A DNA stretch of 47,633 nucleotides from Lachnospiraceae bacterium (GTDB taxonomy: Bacteria; Bacillota; Clostridia; Lachnospirales; Lachnospiraceae): contig JAFLTB010000010.1 of NCBI GenBank assembly GCA_022510605.1, positions 1 through 47,633 on the forward strand. Direction: 5' to 3'. A program made the position numbers and the translations under genes. Below the pieces are notes generated by a model that saw only the letters and a program-made list of their open reading frames with translations, was not told the DNA's origin and ran no database searches. Positions 1-7,851 of the stretch are shown here, piece by piece. The number at the start of each line of letters is the position of its first letter. Positions within the stretch are counted from its first letter, which is position 1.

Positions 1-746
1 CAGCCCTGGCATTTTTCTGCGTCAATGAAAGCGATATTATTTTCAACCTTCACCGCATCAAATTCACACTGCTTTGCACAGAGTCCACAACCGATACAGC
101 CGGCCTTACATACACTCATAACCTCCTTGCCCTTGTCCTTGGAATTACACTGGACAGCGTAGGAAGCCTCGTATGGAATCAGGCTGATTACGTTGTTTGG
201 ACAGGTGGAAGCACATTTTCCACAAGCCACACAGAGTTCTTTATCTACTACGGCAATACCATCCTGAATGGACAGTGCGCCGAACTGACAGGCCTCCACA
301 CAGGAGCCCAGTCCCAGACAGCCATGGGCACAGGCCTTATCACCCCGGCCCGGTACCATAACGGCACGGCGGCAATCCATCTCGCCTACATAGTTATATT
401 TATTGGAGGCCGTGTCACAGGTTCCGGCACATTTGACATAAGCTGTCATGCGGGTAGCCGCACCAGCCTCCACGCCGAGAATTGCTCCAATCTGGTCTGC
501 CACAGCAGCGCCTCCCACAGGACATCCGTTTACTTCCGCATCTCCTGCCACAATAGCCTCTGCCAGACCGTCACAGCCTGGGAAGCCACAGCCGCCGCAG
601 TTGTTACCCGGCAGACAGTCCCGCACCTGCGTTACTCTCTCATCCACCTCTACAGCAAAAAATTTGCTGGCAATTCCAAGAAGAAGTCCAATGAGGATAC
701 CAAGCACGGCAAGGAGTACCACCGAGAATATAATTGTATTTACCAT
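1..746 (-). CDS. rnfB: RnfB, electron transport complex subunit B (3' end cut by window edge)
   Basis: RnfB is the polyferredoxin subunit of the Rnf complex. It takes electrons from reduced ferredoxin and passes them on toward NAD+ while Na+ or H+ is exported. The reading frame starts at the ATG at 746-744, about 8 bases after an AAGGAGG site, and gives about 248 residues before the edge. An N-terminal membrane anchor is visible (residues 3-27), followed by a CxxCxxxxC cluster (NCGGCGFPGC) typical of the RnfB [4Fe-4S] domain. Two ferredoxin-type CxxCxxCxxxC clusters follow (CVACGKCASTC and CIGCGLCAKQC). It lies 18 bases after rnfA as the last gene of rnfCDGEA-B. The C-terminus, where further clusters may occur, is outside the window. 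Confidence 0.95.
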   Translation of the reverse strand, partial: MVNTIIFSVVLLAVLGILIGLLLGIASKFFAVEVDERVTQVRDCLPGNNCGGCGFPGCDGLAEAIVAGDAEVNGCPVGGAAVADQIGAILGVEAGAATRMTAYVKCAGTCDTASNKYNYVGEMDCRRAVMVPGRGDKACAHGCLGLGSCVEACQFGALSIQDGIAVVDKELCVACGKCASTCPNNVISLIPYEASYAVQCNSKDKGKEVMSVCKAGCIGCGLCAKQCEFDAVKVENNIAFIDAEKCQG

Positions 747-764
747 TTCGATTTCCTCCTTTCC

Positions 765-1340
765 TTAGAAGCTGACACCGCCGAAGCCACAGAACGCAAT
801 CGCCATCAATCCTGCTGTAATCAGCACAATTGGGGTGCCTTTAAATGCCTCCGGAATGTTGCTGTTTTCCAGTTTCTCACGAATACCGGCCATCAGGCAG
901 ATAGCCAGGAAAAATCCTATGGAAGCACCGATACCATTTACGGTACTTGCCAGAATGCTGTAATCGTTCTGCACGCTCAGAAGAGCCACACCCAGCACGG
1001 CACAGTTGGTAGTAATCAATGGCAGATACACACCCAGGGATTTATACAGGGCCGGCATCATTTTTTTCAATACCATTTCCACAAACTGAACCAGCGCCGC
1101 AATCACCAGAATGAATACAATGGTATTCAAATATTCCAAATCATTTGGCTTTAACAGCAGATTATACAGGGTACTGGTGCAGAGGGAGGCAATCGTAATA
1201 ACGAAGAGTACGGCGCCGCCCATGCCAGCAGCGGTCTCTACCTTTTTGGATACACCCAGGAAAGGACAGATTCCCAAAAACTGGCTCAAAACAAAGTTAT
1301 TTACCAACGCAGCGGTAAAAAGAATTGTAAATAATGTCAT
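765..1340 (-). CDS. rnfA: RnfA, membrane subunit of Rnf complex
   Basis: RnfA is an integral membrane subunit that, with RnfE, forms the pseudo-symmetric core of the ion-translocating Rnf complex. The 191-residue length is normal for the family. It opens with the family-typical stretch around NNFVLSQFLGICPFLG, whose Cys is the half-ligand of the intramembrane Fe-S cluster shared with RnfE. About six hydrophobic helices are visible. The ATG overlaps the rnfE stop codon (ATGA), so translation is probably coupled. rnfB follows 18 bases downstream. Confidence 0.95.
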   Translation of the reverse strand: MTLFTILFTAALVNNFVLSQFLGICPFLGVSKKVETAAGMGGAVLFVITIASLCTSTLYNLLLKPNDLEYLNTIVFILVIAALVQFVEMVLKKMMPALYKSLGVYLPLITTNCAVLGVALLSVQNDYSILASTVNGIGASIGFFLAICLMAGIREKLENSNIPEAFKGTPIVLITAGLMAIAFCGFGGVSF

Positions 1341-2035
1341 TCTGCTTCATCCTCCTTTCTGCTCTCCGGCGTCTGTCCGCAGTCCTCTACATTGCTGGCA
1401 CAGGCGGCACAGTTGCCGTCGCAGGAGTTGTCACCCTTATTGGTAGCGCTCGGAAGGCTGAGCCGGTTCTGAATCGCCGTCAGGCCAGCCAGTACGAAGA
1501 AAGCACCCGGCGCCATAACAAAGATAGCGATGTGGAACGTATCCGGAATAAAGGTAAATCCAAATACGGAACCACTTCCCAGAATCTCACGGAAAATACC
1601 AATCAGTGTCAGACCTATAGTAAATCCAAGACCCATTCCAATTCCGTCAAAGGCGGAAGGCAGTACCGGGTTTTTGGAGGCATAGGACTCCGCCCGGCCA
1701 AGGATGATACAGTTTACCACAATCAGCGGAATGTATACACCCAGCGCATCATATAAAAATGGAATATATGCCTGTAACACCAGCTGCACAATGGTTACGA
1801 AGGATGCCACGACCACGATAAAGGCCGGTATACGCACCTTGTCAGGAATGATTTTGCGCAGGGCAGAAATCAGCATATTGGATAAAATCAGTACCACCGT
1901 AGTGGAAAGCCCCATGCCCAGTCCGTTTATGGCCGATGACGTAACCGCCAGTGTCGGACACATACCAAGCATCATGATAAAGGTAGGGTTTTCCTTTATG
2001 ATACCGTTATGAAGACGTTCTGTATATTTGTTCAT
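1337..2035 (-). CDS. rnfE: RnfE, membrane subunit with Cys-rich C-terminal tail
   Basis: RnfE pairs with RnfA in the membrane core of Rnf. The N-terminal half contains NPTFIMMLGMCPTLAV, whose Cys would ligate the shared membrane Fe-S cluster, and six hydrophobic segments follow. The protein has 232 residues. The last 34 or so residues form a hydrophilic tail with a dense cysteine group (CDGNCAACASNVEDC) followed by acidic residues. This is longer than the roughly 200-residue core expected for the family. The start ATG overlaps the rnfG stop by one base (TAATG), and the gene ends in ATGA overlap with rnfA. Confidence 0.94.
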   Translation of the reverse strand: MNKYTERLHNGIIKENPTFIMMLGMCPTLAVTSSAINGLGMGLSTTVVLILSNMLISALRKIIPDKVRIPAFIVVVASFVTIVQLVLQAYIPFLYDALGVYIPLIVVNCIILGRAESYASKNPVLPSAFDGIGMGLGFTIGLTLIGIFREILGSGSVFGFTFIPDTFHIAIFVMAPGAFFVLAGLTAIQNRLSLPSATNKGDNSCDGNCAACASNVEDCGQTPESRKEDEAE

Positions 2036-2691
2036 TATTCAGCCCCCCTTACCGTATCAGCAAAGAACATAATTCCCTTTACTGCATTTGTAATCGCCCG
2101 GGTGGTTACGGTGGCACCTGACAGCGCCTGAACCTGGGAGCTCTCCTCCTCCGGGGTACTCTTATAATACATATTTTTTGCAGGATTGGACGGTGCTACC
2201 TTGCCCTTAAATCCTGCCTGCCACTCTTTATTTTCACAGTTGGCGCCAAGGCCTGCTGTCTCTGCTTCCGAGGTAATGGCAATGCCAGTAATGGCTCCAT
2301 CCGCACCCACGCCGAGAGCAAAGCCAATGTCGCCGCCATAGCCCTTGGTAGCTGTGGCAAGGAATACCAGCCCGCCATTGTTGGTCGGGTGAACTTCCTC
2401 AATTTCCACATGGGTCAGCAGATTCTCTCCGCCATCCGAAACTTGCTGATTCGAGAGGTCATGCTGCTGCAAATACTCGGAAGCCTGTTTTAACAATTCC
2501 GCATCGGCATCCTGCACCTGGTCTCCCTCCTGCACTACAGAAGCGCAGGCCTCATTGTTGGCCTTGGCCTGTGCCTGCTCAATCGGCTCCTTGGTTATGG
2601 AGTAAACGCCTGCCAGCACAGCTCCTAACACCAGTGTAATCACACAGAGGATAATGGCATCTTTAATCATAGTATCTTTTTTCTTATCCAT
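2035..2691 (-). CDS. rnfG: RnfG, flavin-carrying subunit
   Basis: RnfG carries a covalently bound FMN on a threonine and faces the outside of the membrane. The ATG at 2691 is preferred over an upstream in-frame start (2739) because GGAAAGGAGGGG lies just upstream of it. This gives 218 residues beginning MDKKKD. One N-terminal membrane helix is visible (about residues 9-30). The flavinylation motif SGATVTT is near the C-terminus, as expected for an FMN_bind domain substrate of the ApbE flavin transferase. The start overlaps the rnfD stop by 8 bases. No apbE gene is in the window. Confidence 0.93.
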   Translation of the reverse strand: MDKKKDTMIKDAIILCVITLVLGAVLAGVYSITKEPIEQAQAKANNEACASVVQEGDQVQDADAELLKQASEYLQQHDLSNQQVSDGGENLLTHVEIEEVHPTNNGGLVFLATATKGYGGDIGFALGVGADGAITGIAITSEAETAGLGANCENKEWQAGFKGKVAPSNPAKNMYYKSTPEEESSQVQALSGATVTTRAITNAVKGIMFFADTVRGAE

Positions 2692-3661
2692 TTGCCTTCC
2701 CCTCCTTTCCAAATGCTTTTGGAATGGTAAAGCGCTCAATCAACGGTACACACAGGTTGCAGATGATAATGGCAAAGGAAACGCCCTCGGCGGACTCTCC
2801 GAAGAAACGAAACAGCCCGGTAAAGAGACCTAACATAATACCAAATATCACCTTGCCCTTTGGTGTAATCGGACTGGTTACATAGTCCGTCGCCATAAAG
2901 AACGCACCCAGCATCAGACCACCGCCGCACAGCTCCTGCAAAAGAGGCATGTTGACGCCTGTCGCCGCCTGATAAATCAGGTCAAAGAGCGAAAAGGTAA
3001 GAATATATATCACCGGAATCTTCCAGTCAATTACCTTGCGAATCAGCAGATATGCAGCACCAATCAAAATAGCCAGCGCTGAGGTCTCGCCGATGGTTCC
3101 GGCTGTGTTACCCAAAAACATTTTTAATAAATCAAAATAACCGTTTTCCTTCACCTGCATAAGCGGTGTGGCACTGGAAATCCCGTCAATGGCCTGCATG
3201 CCTCCCCAGATAACATTCCCCTTGGCAATGACAAAGGAAGTCATGGCGCCGCTGAAGGAAAGCATCAGAAAACACCTTCCTGCCAGTGCCGGGTTCATAA
3301 AGTTCTGACCCAGACCGCCAAACAACTGCTTGGCGATAATAATGGCAAATATGCCGCCAATCACACACATCCAGAGCGGAAGGGTGGCCGGCAGGTTCAA
3401 AGCCAGCAAAAGTCCTGTTACCAATGCACTGAAATCACTGGTGGTCACCGGCTGTTTCATCAGTCTCTGCCAGATATACTCTGCCAGTACACAGGTTACA
3501 CAGGTTGTCAGTATAACCAGCAATGCCCGGGTGCCAAAGTTACATATACCTACCAGGGTAGCAGGCACAAGGGCAATGACAACATCTCTCATGATGGACT
3601 TGGTAGAAGAATTGTCCCGCACATGAGGAGATGAAGATACATTTAATAATTTCTCTTCCAT
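2684..3661 (-). CDS. rnfD: RnfD, membrane flavin subunit
   Basis: RnfD is the NqrB-like membrane subunit that holds a second covalent FMN. The start at 3661 (MEEKLL) is chosen because a GATAGGAGG site lies 12 bases upstream; a longer in-frame extension has no such site. The protein has 325 residues with roughly nine to ten hydrophobic segments. The motif ISSATPL near the middle contains the threonine expected to carry FMN. It lies 19 bases after rnfC and overlaps rnfG by 8 bases. Confidence 0.94.
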   Translation of the reverse strand: MEEKLLNVSSSPHVRDNSSTKSIMRDVVIALVPATLVGICNFGTRALLVILTTCVTCVLAEYIWQRLMKQPVTTSDFSALVTGLLLALNLPATLPLWMCVIGGIFAIIIAKQLFGGLGQNFMNPALAGRCFLMLSFSGAMTSFVIAKGNVIWGGMQAIDGISSATPLMQVKENGYFDLLKMFLGNTAGTIGETSALAILIGAAYLLIRKVIDWKIPVIYILTFSLFDLIYQAATGVNMPLLQELCGGGLMLGAFFMATDYVTSPITPKGKVIFGIMLGLFTGLFRFFGESAEGVSFAIIICNLCVPLIERFTIPKAFGKEGKANG

Positions 3662-3680
3662 TTTTCCTTTTCCTCCTATC

Positions 3681-5003
3681 TCAGGCTTTCTTTCTACTGT
3701 CCATAACCGCACGTCTTGCCTGCTTGAATATCTGTGTCAGACGCCGCTTCGCCGGACATACATAGGTGCAGGTGCCGCACTCATAACATTCCATACCATT
3801 TATTTTCTGGAAATATTCCAAATCATCTCTCTCTGCCGCCTGCGCCATCATCTGTGGCACCAGATGGCTTGGACAGACATTGCCGCAGCGTCCGCAGCGA
3901 ATACAGTTGGTAGGCTCCCAGGCCGCCACTTCATCCTTGCTCATGGCAAGAATAGAGGAGCTGGTCTTGGTTATCGGCGTGTTCAAATCATACATCGCCA
4001 TGCCCATCATCGGCCCACCGGAGATTAACTTCGGCGCTTCACAGCGCAGGCCGCCGCCCTCCTCCAGCAGTTCAGCATGGCTCATACCAAATTTTACCTC
4101 ATAATTCTGCGGGGTCATCATAGCGTCTCCCGTCAGCGTCACCACACGGCTCATAGACGGAGTGCATTTGCACACGGCGTTATAAATGGCTATCATAGTC
4201 TGAACATTGTCTACGATACAGCCGGCATCCGCTGGAAGCATGGTAGAATTAATTTTTCTTCCCGTAACCACATAAATAATCTGGCGCTCTGCACCCTGCG
4301 GATATTTGGTTTTTAATACTTTAACTTCCAGGTTCGGGTCGTCCTCTGTCAGATATTGCAATTTGGCAATCGCCTCCGGTTTGTTATCTTCAATGGCGAT
4401 AACACCCTTTGCATTCTGGAACAGGGAGAGAACCACACGAAGTCCCTGAACGATTTCCTCCGGCCTTTCCAGCATCAGACGATAGTCGGAAGTAAGATAC
4501 GGCTCACACTCTGCGCCGTTTACAATAACATAATCAATGTCTTCCTCCGACTTCGGAGTTACTTTTACATTTGTCGGGAAACCTGCTCCACCCATGCCGA
4601 CAATACCGGCGTCTTTAATGGCCTGCCGAATTTCCTCCTTGCTCATCTGCGTGTAATCCCTGTCCTCTCCCAGACCAGGTACTGGTTCATAGTTGCCATC
4701 ATTGGCAATCACCACGCAGGTGGCCTTTGCTCCTGAGGATAAAAGTCTCGGCTCAACGGCCTTAACTTCTCCCGATACAGAGCTTACGATGTTGGCTGAG
4801 ATAAATCCACTTGCCTCGCCAATCACCTGTCCCATCTTCACTGTATCACCTACAGCTACGACAGGGGTTGCCGGGGCCCCAATGTGCTGGCTCATAGAGA
4901 AAACAAGTTCCTCTTTTGGCTCCAACACCTGAATTGGGCTGTCCATGCTGAGTTCTTTTCCCTCATATGGATGCGTACCCCCTCTAAAGGTTGACTGTCC
5001 CAA
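3681..5003 (-). CDS. rnfC: RnfC, NADH-binding peripheral subunit, TTG start
   Basis: RnfC is the soluble subunit where NAD+ is reduced; it carries FMN and two [4Fe-4S] clusters. The 440-residue frame begins at TTG (5003-5001) eight bases after AAGGAGG. The encoded TFRGGTHPYEGKEL is the classic RnfC N-terminus, so the TTG is well supported. GMGGAGFPT and NGAECEPYLT match the Complex1_51K-like nucleotide and FMN fold. Two C-terminal clusters are CIRCGRCGNVC and CYECGTCTYVC. It is the first gene of the rnfCDGEAB operon, with a promoter 44-71 bases upstream. Confidence 0.95.
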   Translation of the reverse strand: MGQSTFRGGTHPYEGKELSMDSPIQVLEPKEELVFSMSQHIGAPATPVVAVGDTVKMGQVIGEASGFISANIVSSVSGEVKAVEPRLLSSGAKATCVVIANDGNYEPVPGLGEDRDYTQMSKEEIRQAIKDAGIVGMGGAGFPTNVKVTPKSEEDIDYVIVNGAECEPYLTSDYRLMLERPEEIVQGLRVVLSLFQNAKGVIAIEDNKPEAIAKLQYLTEDDPNLEVKVLKTKYPQGAERQIIYVVTGRKINSTMLPADAGCIVDNVQTMIAIYNAVCKCTPSMSRVVTLTGDAMMTPQNYEVKFGMSHAELLEEGGGLRCEAPKLISGGPMMGMAMYDLNTPITKTSSSILAMSKDEVAAWEPTNCIRCGRCGNVCPSHLVPQMMAQAAERDDLEYFQKINGMECYECGTCTYVCPAKRRLTQIFKQARRAVMDSRKKA

Positions 5004-5046
5004 TGAAATTTCCTCCTTTTCCGAATTTTGAACTTGCTAATATAAT

Positions 5047-5074
5047 ATTATAACACACTCTGCAAAAATAACAA
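5047..5074 (-). promoter_or_regulatory. Candidate sigma-A promoter of the rnf operon
   Basis: On the minus strand TTGTTA (5074-5069) and a perfect TATAAT (5052-5047) are separated by 16 bases, about 44 bases upstream of the rnfC start. It is the only good match in the 150-base gap between rnfC and the divergent lysozyme-like gene. Confidence 0.6.
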
Positions 5075-5157
5075 GTTTTCGACAAAAATTTTAAGTACCA
5101 TCACTTTCCAGACAATGCCCGCATATATATACACTAAAACTTATGAAGGAACTCTTT

Positions 5158-5841
5158 ATGTTAAAACGATTTTTTGTAATTTTTCTTTGCTGTGTCCTGA
5201 TTTTGTCCGGATTATCGCCTTCTGCACCGCAGACAGCCATCGCCCACACCAGAAACGGTATTGATGTCAGCGAATGGCAGGGACGGATTCAATGGCGAAA
5301 AGTGGCAAATACCGGCATCCGATACGTTTATATCCGGGCCTGTATCGGCAGTAATTATGTAGATTCCCAATTCCGGCGCAATCACCGGAACGCCAAACGC
5401 TATGGCTTGCAAACCGGATTTTACCACTACATCACCGCCCGGAGCGCCGCCCAGGCACGAAGCCAGGCACGTTTTTTTGCCCGAACCATCGCCCCTTATG
5501 ACTATGATTTAAAACCCGTTATGGATTTTGAATCCTTTGGCGCCCTGAGCAAAAAAGAAATCAACCGGATTGCCCTGGCCTATCTGCGGGAATTAAAAAA
5601 ACGTACTGGCAAAAAAGTCGCTATTTATTCCGATAGCAACAATGCTGTCAATACGTTTACAGATAAACGGCTGACCCGGTATGCCCTGTGGGTAGCCGCC
5701 TATGGAGTGGAAAATCCGCATACGGGAAAATGGAAGTCTTACTCCGGCTGGCAACATGAAGACAGCGGGCGGCTTTCCGGCATTCCGGATGACAGTGTGG
5801 ATTTAGACTATATCTGTAAGGAACTGCGTCTGAAGAAGTAA
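5158..5841 (+). CDS. Secreted GH25-family lysozyme-like hydrolase
   Basis: This is a predicted glycoside hydrolase family 25 protein (N,O-diacetylmuramidase), acting on peptidoglycan outside the membrane. The start at 5158 (MLKRFF, 227 residues) is preferred over the ATG at 5143, because AAGGA at 5146-5150 sits at ribosome-site distance from 5158 and overlaps the earlier ATG. A signal peptide is clear (residues 1-29, cleavage near AIA-HT). GIDVSEWQG (D36) and the PVMDFES motif (D123, E125) are the catalytic Asp/Glu positions expected of GH25. There is no separate wall-binding domain, so it is a bare catalytic module. It is transcribed divergently from rnfC. Confidence 0.88.
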   Translation: MLKRFFVIFLCCVLILSGLSPSAPQTAIAHTRNGIDVSEWQGRIQWRKVANTGIRYVYIRACIGSNYVDSQFRRNHRNAKRYGLQTGFYHYITARSAAQARSQARFFARTIAPYDYDLKPVMDFESFGALSKKEINRIALAYLRELKKRTGKKVAIYSDSNNAVNTFTDKRLTRYALWVAAYGVENPHTGKWKSYSGWQHEDSGRLSGIPDDSVDLDYICKELRLKK

Positions 5842-5861
5842 TCTGTATTTTATAGTTCTAT

Positions 5862-5993
5862 GTGTAAAAAGCACCCATCACGGATGTGATGAGTGAATCT
5901 GGCCCCAAAATCGCATCTGGAAAACTAGTTTTCCAAGGGCGATTCTGGGGCCAGATTGACCTTGCCGCCTGCGGCGGCAAGTCCCTTTTACAC
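5862..5993. repeat. Cloverleaf-shaped nested inverted-repeat element (three hairpins inside an outer stem)
   Basis: An outer 8-bp stem (GTGTAAAA 5862-5869 with TTTTACAC 5986-5993) encloses three hairpins. The first is CATCAC/GTGATG (5876-5891). The second is a long hairpin, 5896-5914 with 5939-5957 (18 of 19 pairs), whose inner part is a perfect palindrome at 5918-5935. The third is CTTGCCGCC/GGCGGCAAG (5961-5981). It sits between the converging ends of the GH25 and MATE genes, 20 and 41 bases from their stops. It may end transcription from both sides, or be a palindromic dispersed repeat. No second copy was noticed in this window. Confidence 0.75.
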
Positions 5994-6034
5994 TAACATC
6001 TTCCTACCTGGCAGGATGGCACCAAGCCACAGCC

Positions 6035-7411
6035 TCAAGTGACGACGATGTTACGAAGCCATATTCCTTTTTTCAGCAGAATATAACCTACCGTGGCTTT
6101 AATAATATCCAACAGATAGTACAAGGTGTAAACGGTCAGAATTCCCAATCCCGTAAAGTGCACCAGGCAGTACACAAAGGGAATTGCCACACCCCAGGAA
6201 AAGCCGCTGTCAAACAGGAAGGTAATAACCGTTCGGCCTCCGGAACGGATAGTAAAATACACGATATTCAAAAAGGCCTGCAACGGCATGAGGTAAGCGG
6301 TAATCCGAATCATGCTTGCCGCCATGCCCCGCACTTCGTCTGTAGTTTTATACATCTGCGGAAAAAATCCGGACAGTGCAACCATAAGGGCGCTGGTAAT
6401 CACCGTACAGAATACGGTAATAGCCATCACTTTAGTAGAGGTATCTTTCGCTTTCTCAAACTCGCTGGCTCCCAGCTGCTGTCCTACCAGAATGGCCACT
6501 GCATTTCCCATAGCAATAAAAATCACGTTGAACAGGTTGGCAATGGTAGAGGAAATATTTGTGGCCGCCACCACCGTGAATCCTCTGACGGAAAAGCACT
6601 GGTTGGCCCAGGCAATCCCTGCCGACCAGAGCACTTCATTAATAAGCAGAGGCGAGCCCTTTCTTGCAATATCCAGCGCCAGCTGCCTTGGCACCCGCAG
6701 ACTGCGGTACGCTCCAATGATAAAACGGTTCTTTAATTTATTCCGGTGCGTCCAAATAATGACAATGCTGCACTCTATCAGTCTCGCCAATACGGTGGCA
6801 ACGGCCGCCCCCATCACCCCTAACTTCGGAGCACCGAATTTGCCAAATATCAATAGGTAATTAAAGGTCAGATTCACAAGCACTGCTGCAATACCCGCCG
6901 CCATCGGCACCAGGGTCTGTCCTGTCTCCCGCAGAGTGCTGGCGTATACCTGAACCAGCACAAAGGGCAGAATTTCAAAAAGAATCACTGTCATGTATTC
7001 TTTGCCGTAGTCAAAGGCCAACTGGAGATTCCCACTGTCCCCGGAGGTCAGGTACAGCCAGATTAAAGACTCCCCGGCTGTAATCAGTACAAGCAGGGTT
7101 ACTGCCACAATCACCGCCCCAAGAAGAATCTTAAAACGGAAGGTGTTCCTTACTCCCTCATCATCTCCCTTGCCATAAAATTGGGCGCCAAAAATACCGG
7201 CACCGGAAAAGCCGCCAAATACCAGCAGATTAAACACAAAAACTAACTGGTTCACAATGGCCACTCCTGACATCTGTTCCGTCCCCAGCTGCCCCACCAT
7301 AATATTGTCCAGAAATCCCACAAAGTTGGTAATGGCATTCTGAATCATAATAGGCACTGCCATATAGAGCAATCGTTTATAAAACTGTTTCGTTCCTATC
7401 CACTTTTTCAT
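6035..7411 (-). CDS. MATE family multidrug/organic cation exporter
   Basis: This is a multi-antimicrobial extrusion transporter, expected to export cationic drugs or metabolites using an Na+ or H+ gradient. The start is placed at 7411 (MKKWIGTKQFYKRL) because GAAAGGAAACAAC precedes it; the in-frame extension to 7441 lacks a site. The 458 residues form about twelve hydrophobic segments in two similar halves. MxQNAITNFVGFLDNIMVGQLGTEQ is the recognisable first-helix MATE pattern (split here by the variable position). It follows spoIIID on the same strand, but a hairpin terminator lies between them. The substrate cannot be told from sequence. Confidence 0.92.
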   Translation of the reverse strand: MKKWIGTKQFYKRLLYMAVPIMIQNAITNFVGFLDNIMVGQLGTEQMSGVAIVNQLVFVFNLLVFGGFSGAGIFGAQFYGKGDDEGVRNTFRFKILLGAVIVAVTLLVLITAGESLIWLYLTSGDSGNLQLAFDYGKEYMTVILFEILPFVLVQVYASTLRETGQTLVPMAAGIAAVLVNLTFNYLLIFGKFGAPKLGVMGAAVATVLARLIECSIVIIWTHRNKLKNRFIIGAYRSLRVPRQLALDIARKGSPLLINEVLWSAGIAWANQCFSVRGFTVVAATNISSTIANLFNVIFIAMGNAVAILVGQQLGASEFEKAKDTSTKVMAITVFCTVITSALMVALSGFFPQMYKTTDEVRGMAASMIRITAYLMPLQAFLNIVYFTIRSGGRTVITFLFDSGFSWGVAIPFVYCLVHFTGLGILTVYTLYYLLDIIKATVGYILLKKGIWLRNIVVT

Positions 7412-7448
7412 GTTGTTTCCTTTCTCATTTCTTAAGAACAATCAAAAA

Positions 7449-7489
7449 CAGCCACCCGGCAACCAAACTCTCGACCTGCCAAATGACTG
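7449..7489 (-). terminator. Probable terminator after spoIIID
   Basis: As minus-strand RNA, 7489-7477 (CAGUCAUUUGGCA) pairs over 13 positions with 7461-7449 (UGCCGGGUGGCUG), using G-U pairs, and is followed by a UUUUUGAUU run. On the plus strand the same positions give C-A mismatches, so the hairpin is specific to minus-strand transcripts. Confidence 0.65.
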
Positions 7490-7495
7490 CTTTTT

Positions 7496-7774
7496 TTACT
7501 CGAAATGCCTTTCCCGAAGGTATTTATCCTTTGTTGCCATTCCGCCCCGGATATGGCGTTCGGACTTGTTGATATCCAATATCTTCCGAGCCTGGGCTGC
7601 CAGGGATGGATTGATTTTCAGAAGGCGTTCTGTGACATCCTTGTGTACCGTACTCTTGCTCACTCCAAACTGTCCTGCCGCCTGTCTGACTGTTGCATTG
7701 TGCTCAATAATATAATTGGCAACCATAACTGCTCTTTCCTCAATCTGTGCCCGATGCAAATTATATTCTCTCAA
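7496..7774 (-). CDS. spoIIID: Sporulation transcriptional regulator SpoIIID, TTG start
   Basis: SpoIIID is the small DNA-binding protein that adjusts sigma-E regulon expression in the mother cell during endospore formation. The 92-residue frame carries a helix-turn-helix around residues 28-51, with the characteristic GVSKSTVHKDVTERL. The basic C-terminal segment ILDINKSERHIRGGMATKDKY closely follows the known family pattern (one residue per position, no gaps). The start is TTG at 7774-7772, preceded by AGGGGGA. A sigma-E-like promoter lies upstream. Its presence is good evidence that the organism makes endospores. Confidence 0.95.
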   Translation of the reverse strand: MREYNLHRAQIEERAVMVANYIIEHNATVRQAAGQFGVSKSTVHKDVTERLLKINPSLAAQARKILDINKSERHIRGGMATKDKYLRERHFE

Positions 7775-7801
7775 ATGCTCCCCCTGAATTGGTGTTTGTA
7801 T

Positions 7802-7830
7802 AATCTATGCACCATCCAGGAGAAATATTC
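7802..7830 (-). promoter_or_regulatory. Candidate sigma-E promoter for spoIIID
   Basis: The minus strand reads GAATATT (7830-7824), 14 bases, then CATAGATT (7809-7802). This resembles the sigma-E pattern (about GNATATT, 13-15 bases, CATACANT). It lies about 28 bases upstream of the TTG start. Sigma-E control of spoIIID is established in Bacillus subtilis; its use here is inferred. Confidence 0.55.
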
Positions 7831-7851
7831 TAATGGCTTGAGAGAGGGATG

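Noticed and set aside
324..1154. Long plus-strand frame opposite rnfB and rnfA (276 codons)
   Set aside because: It lies wholly opposite two clear Rnf genes, has no ribosome site and no protein-like composition; it is a shadow of the minus strand.
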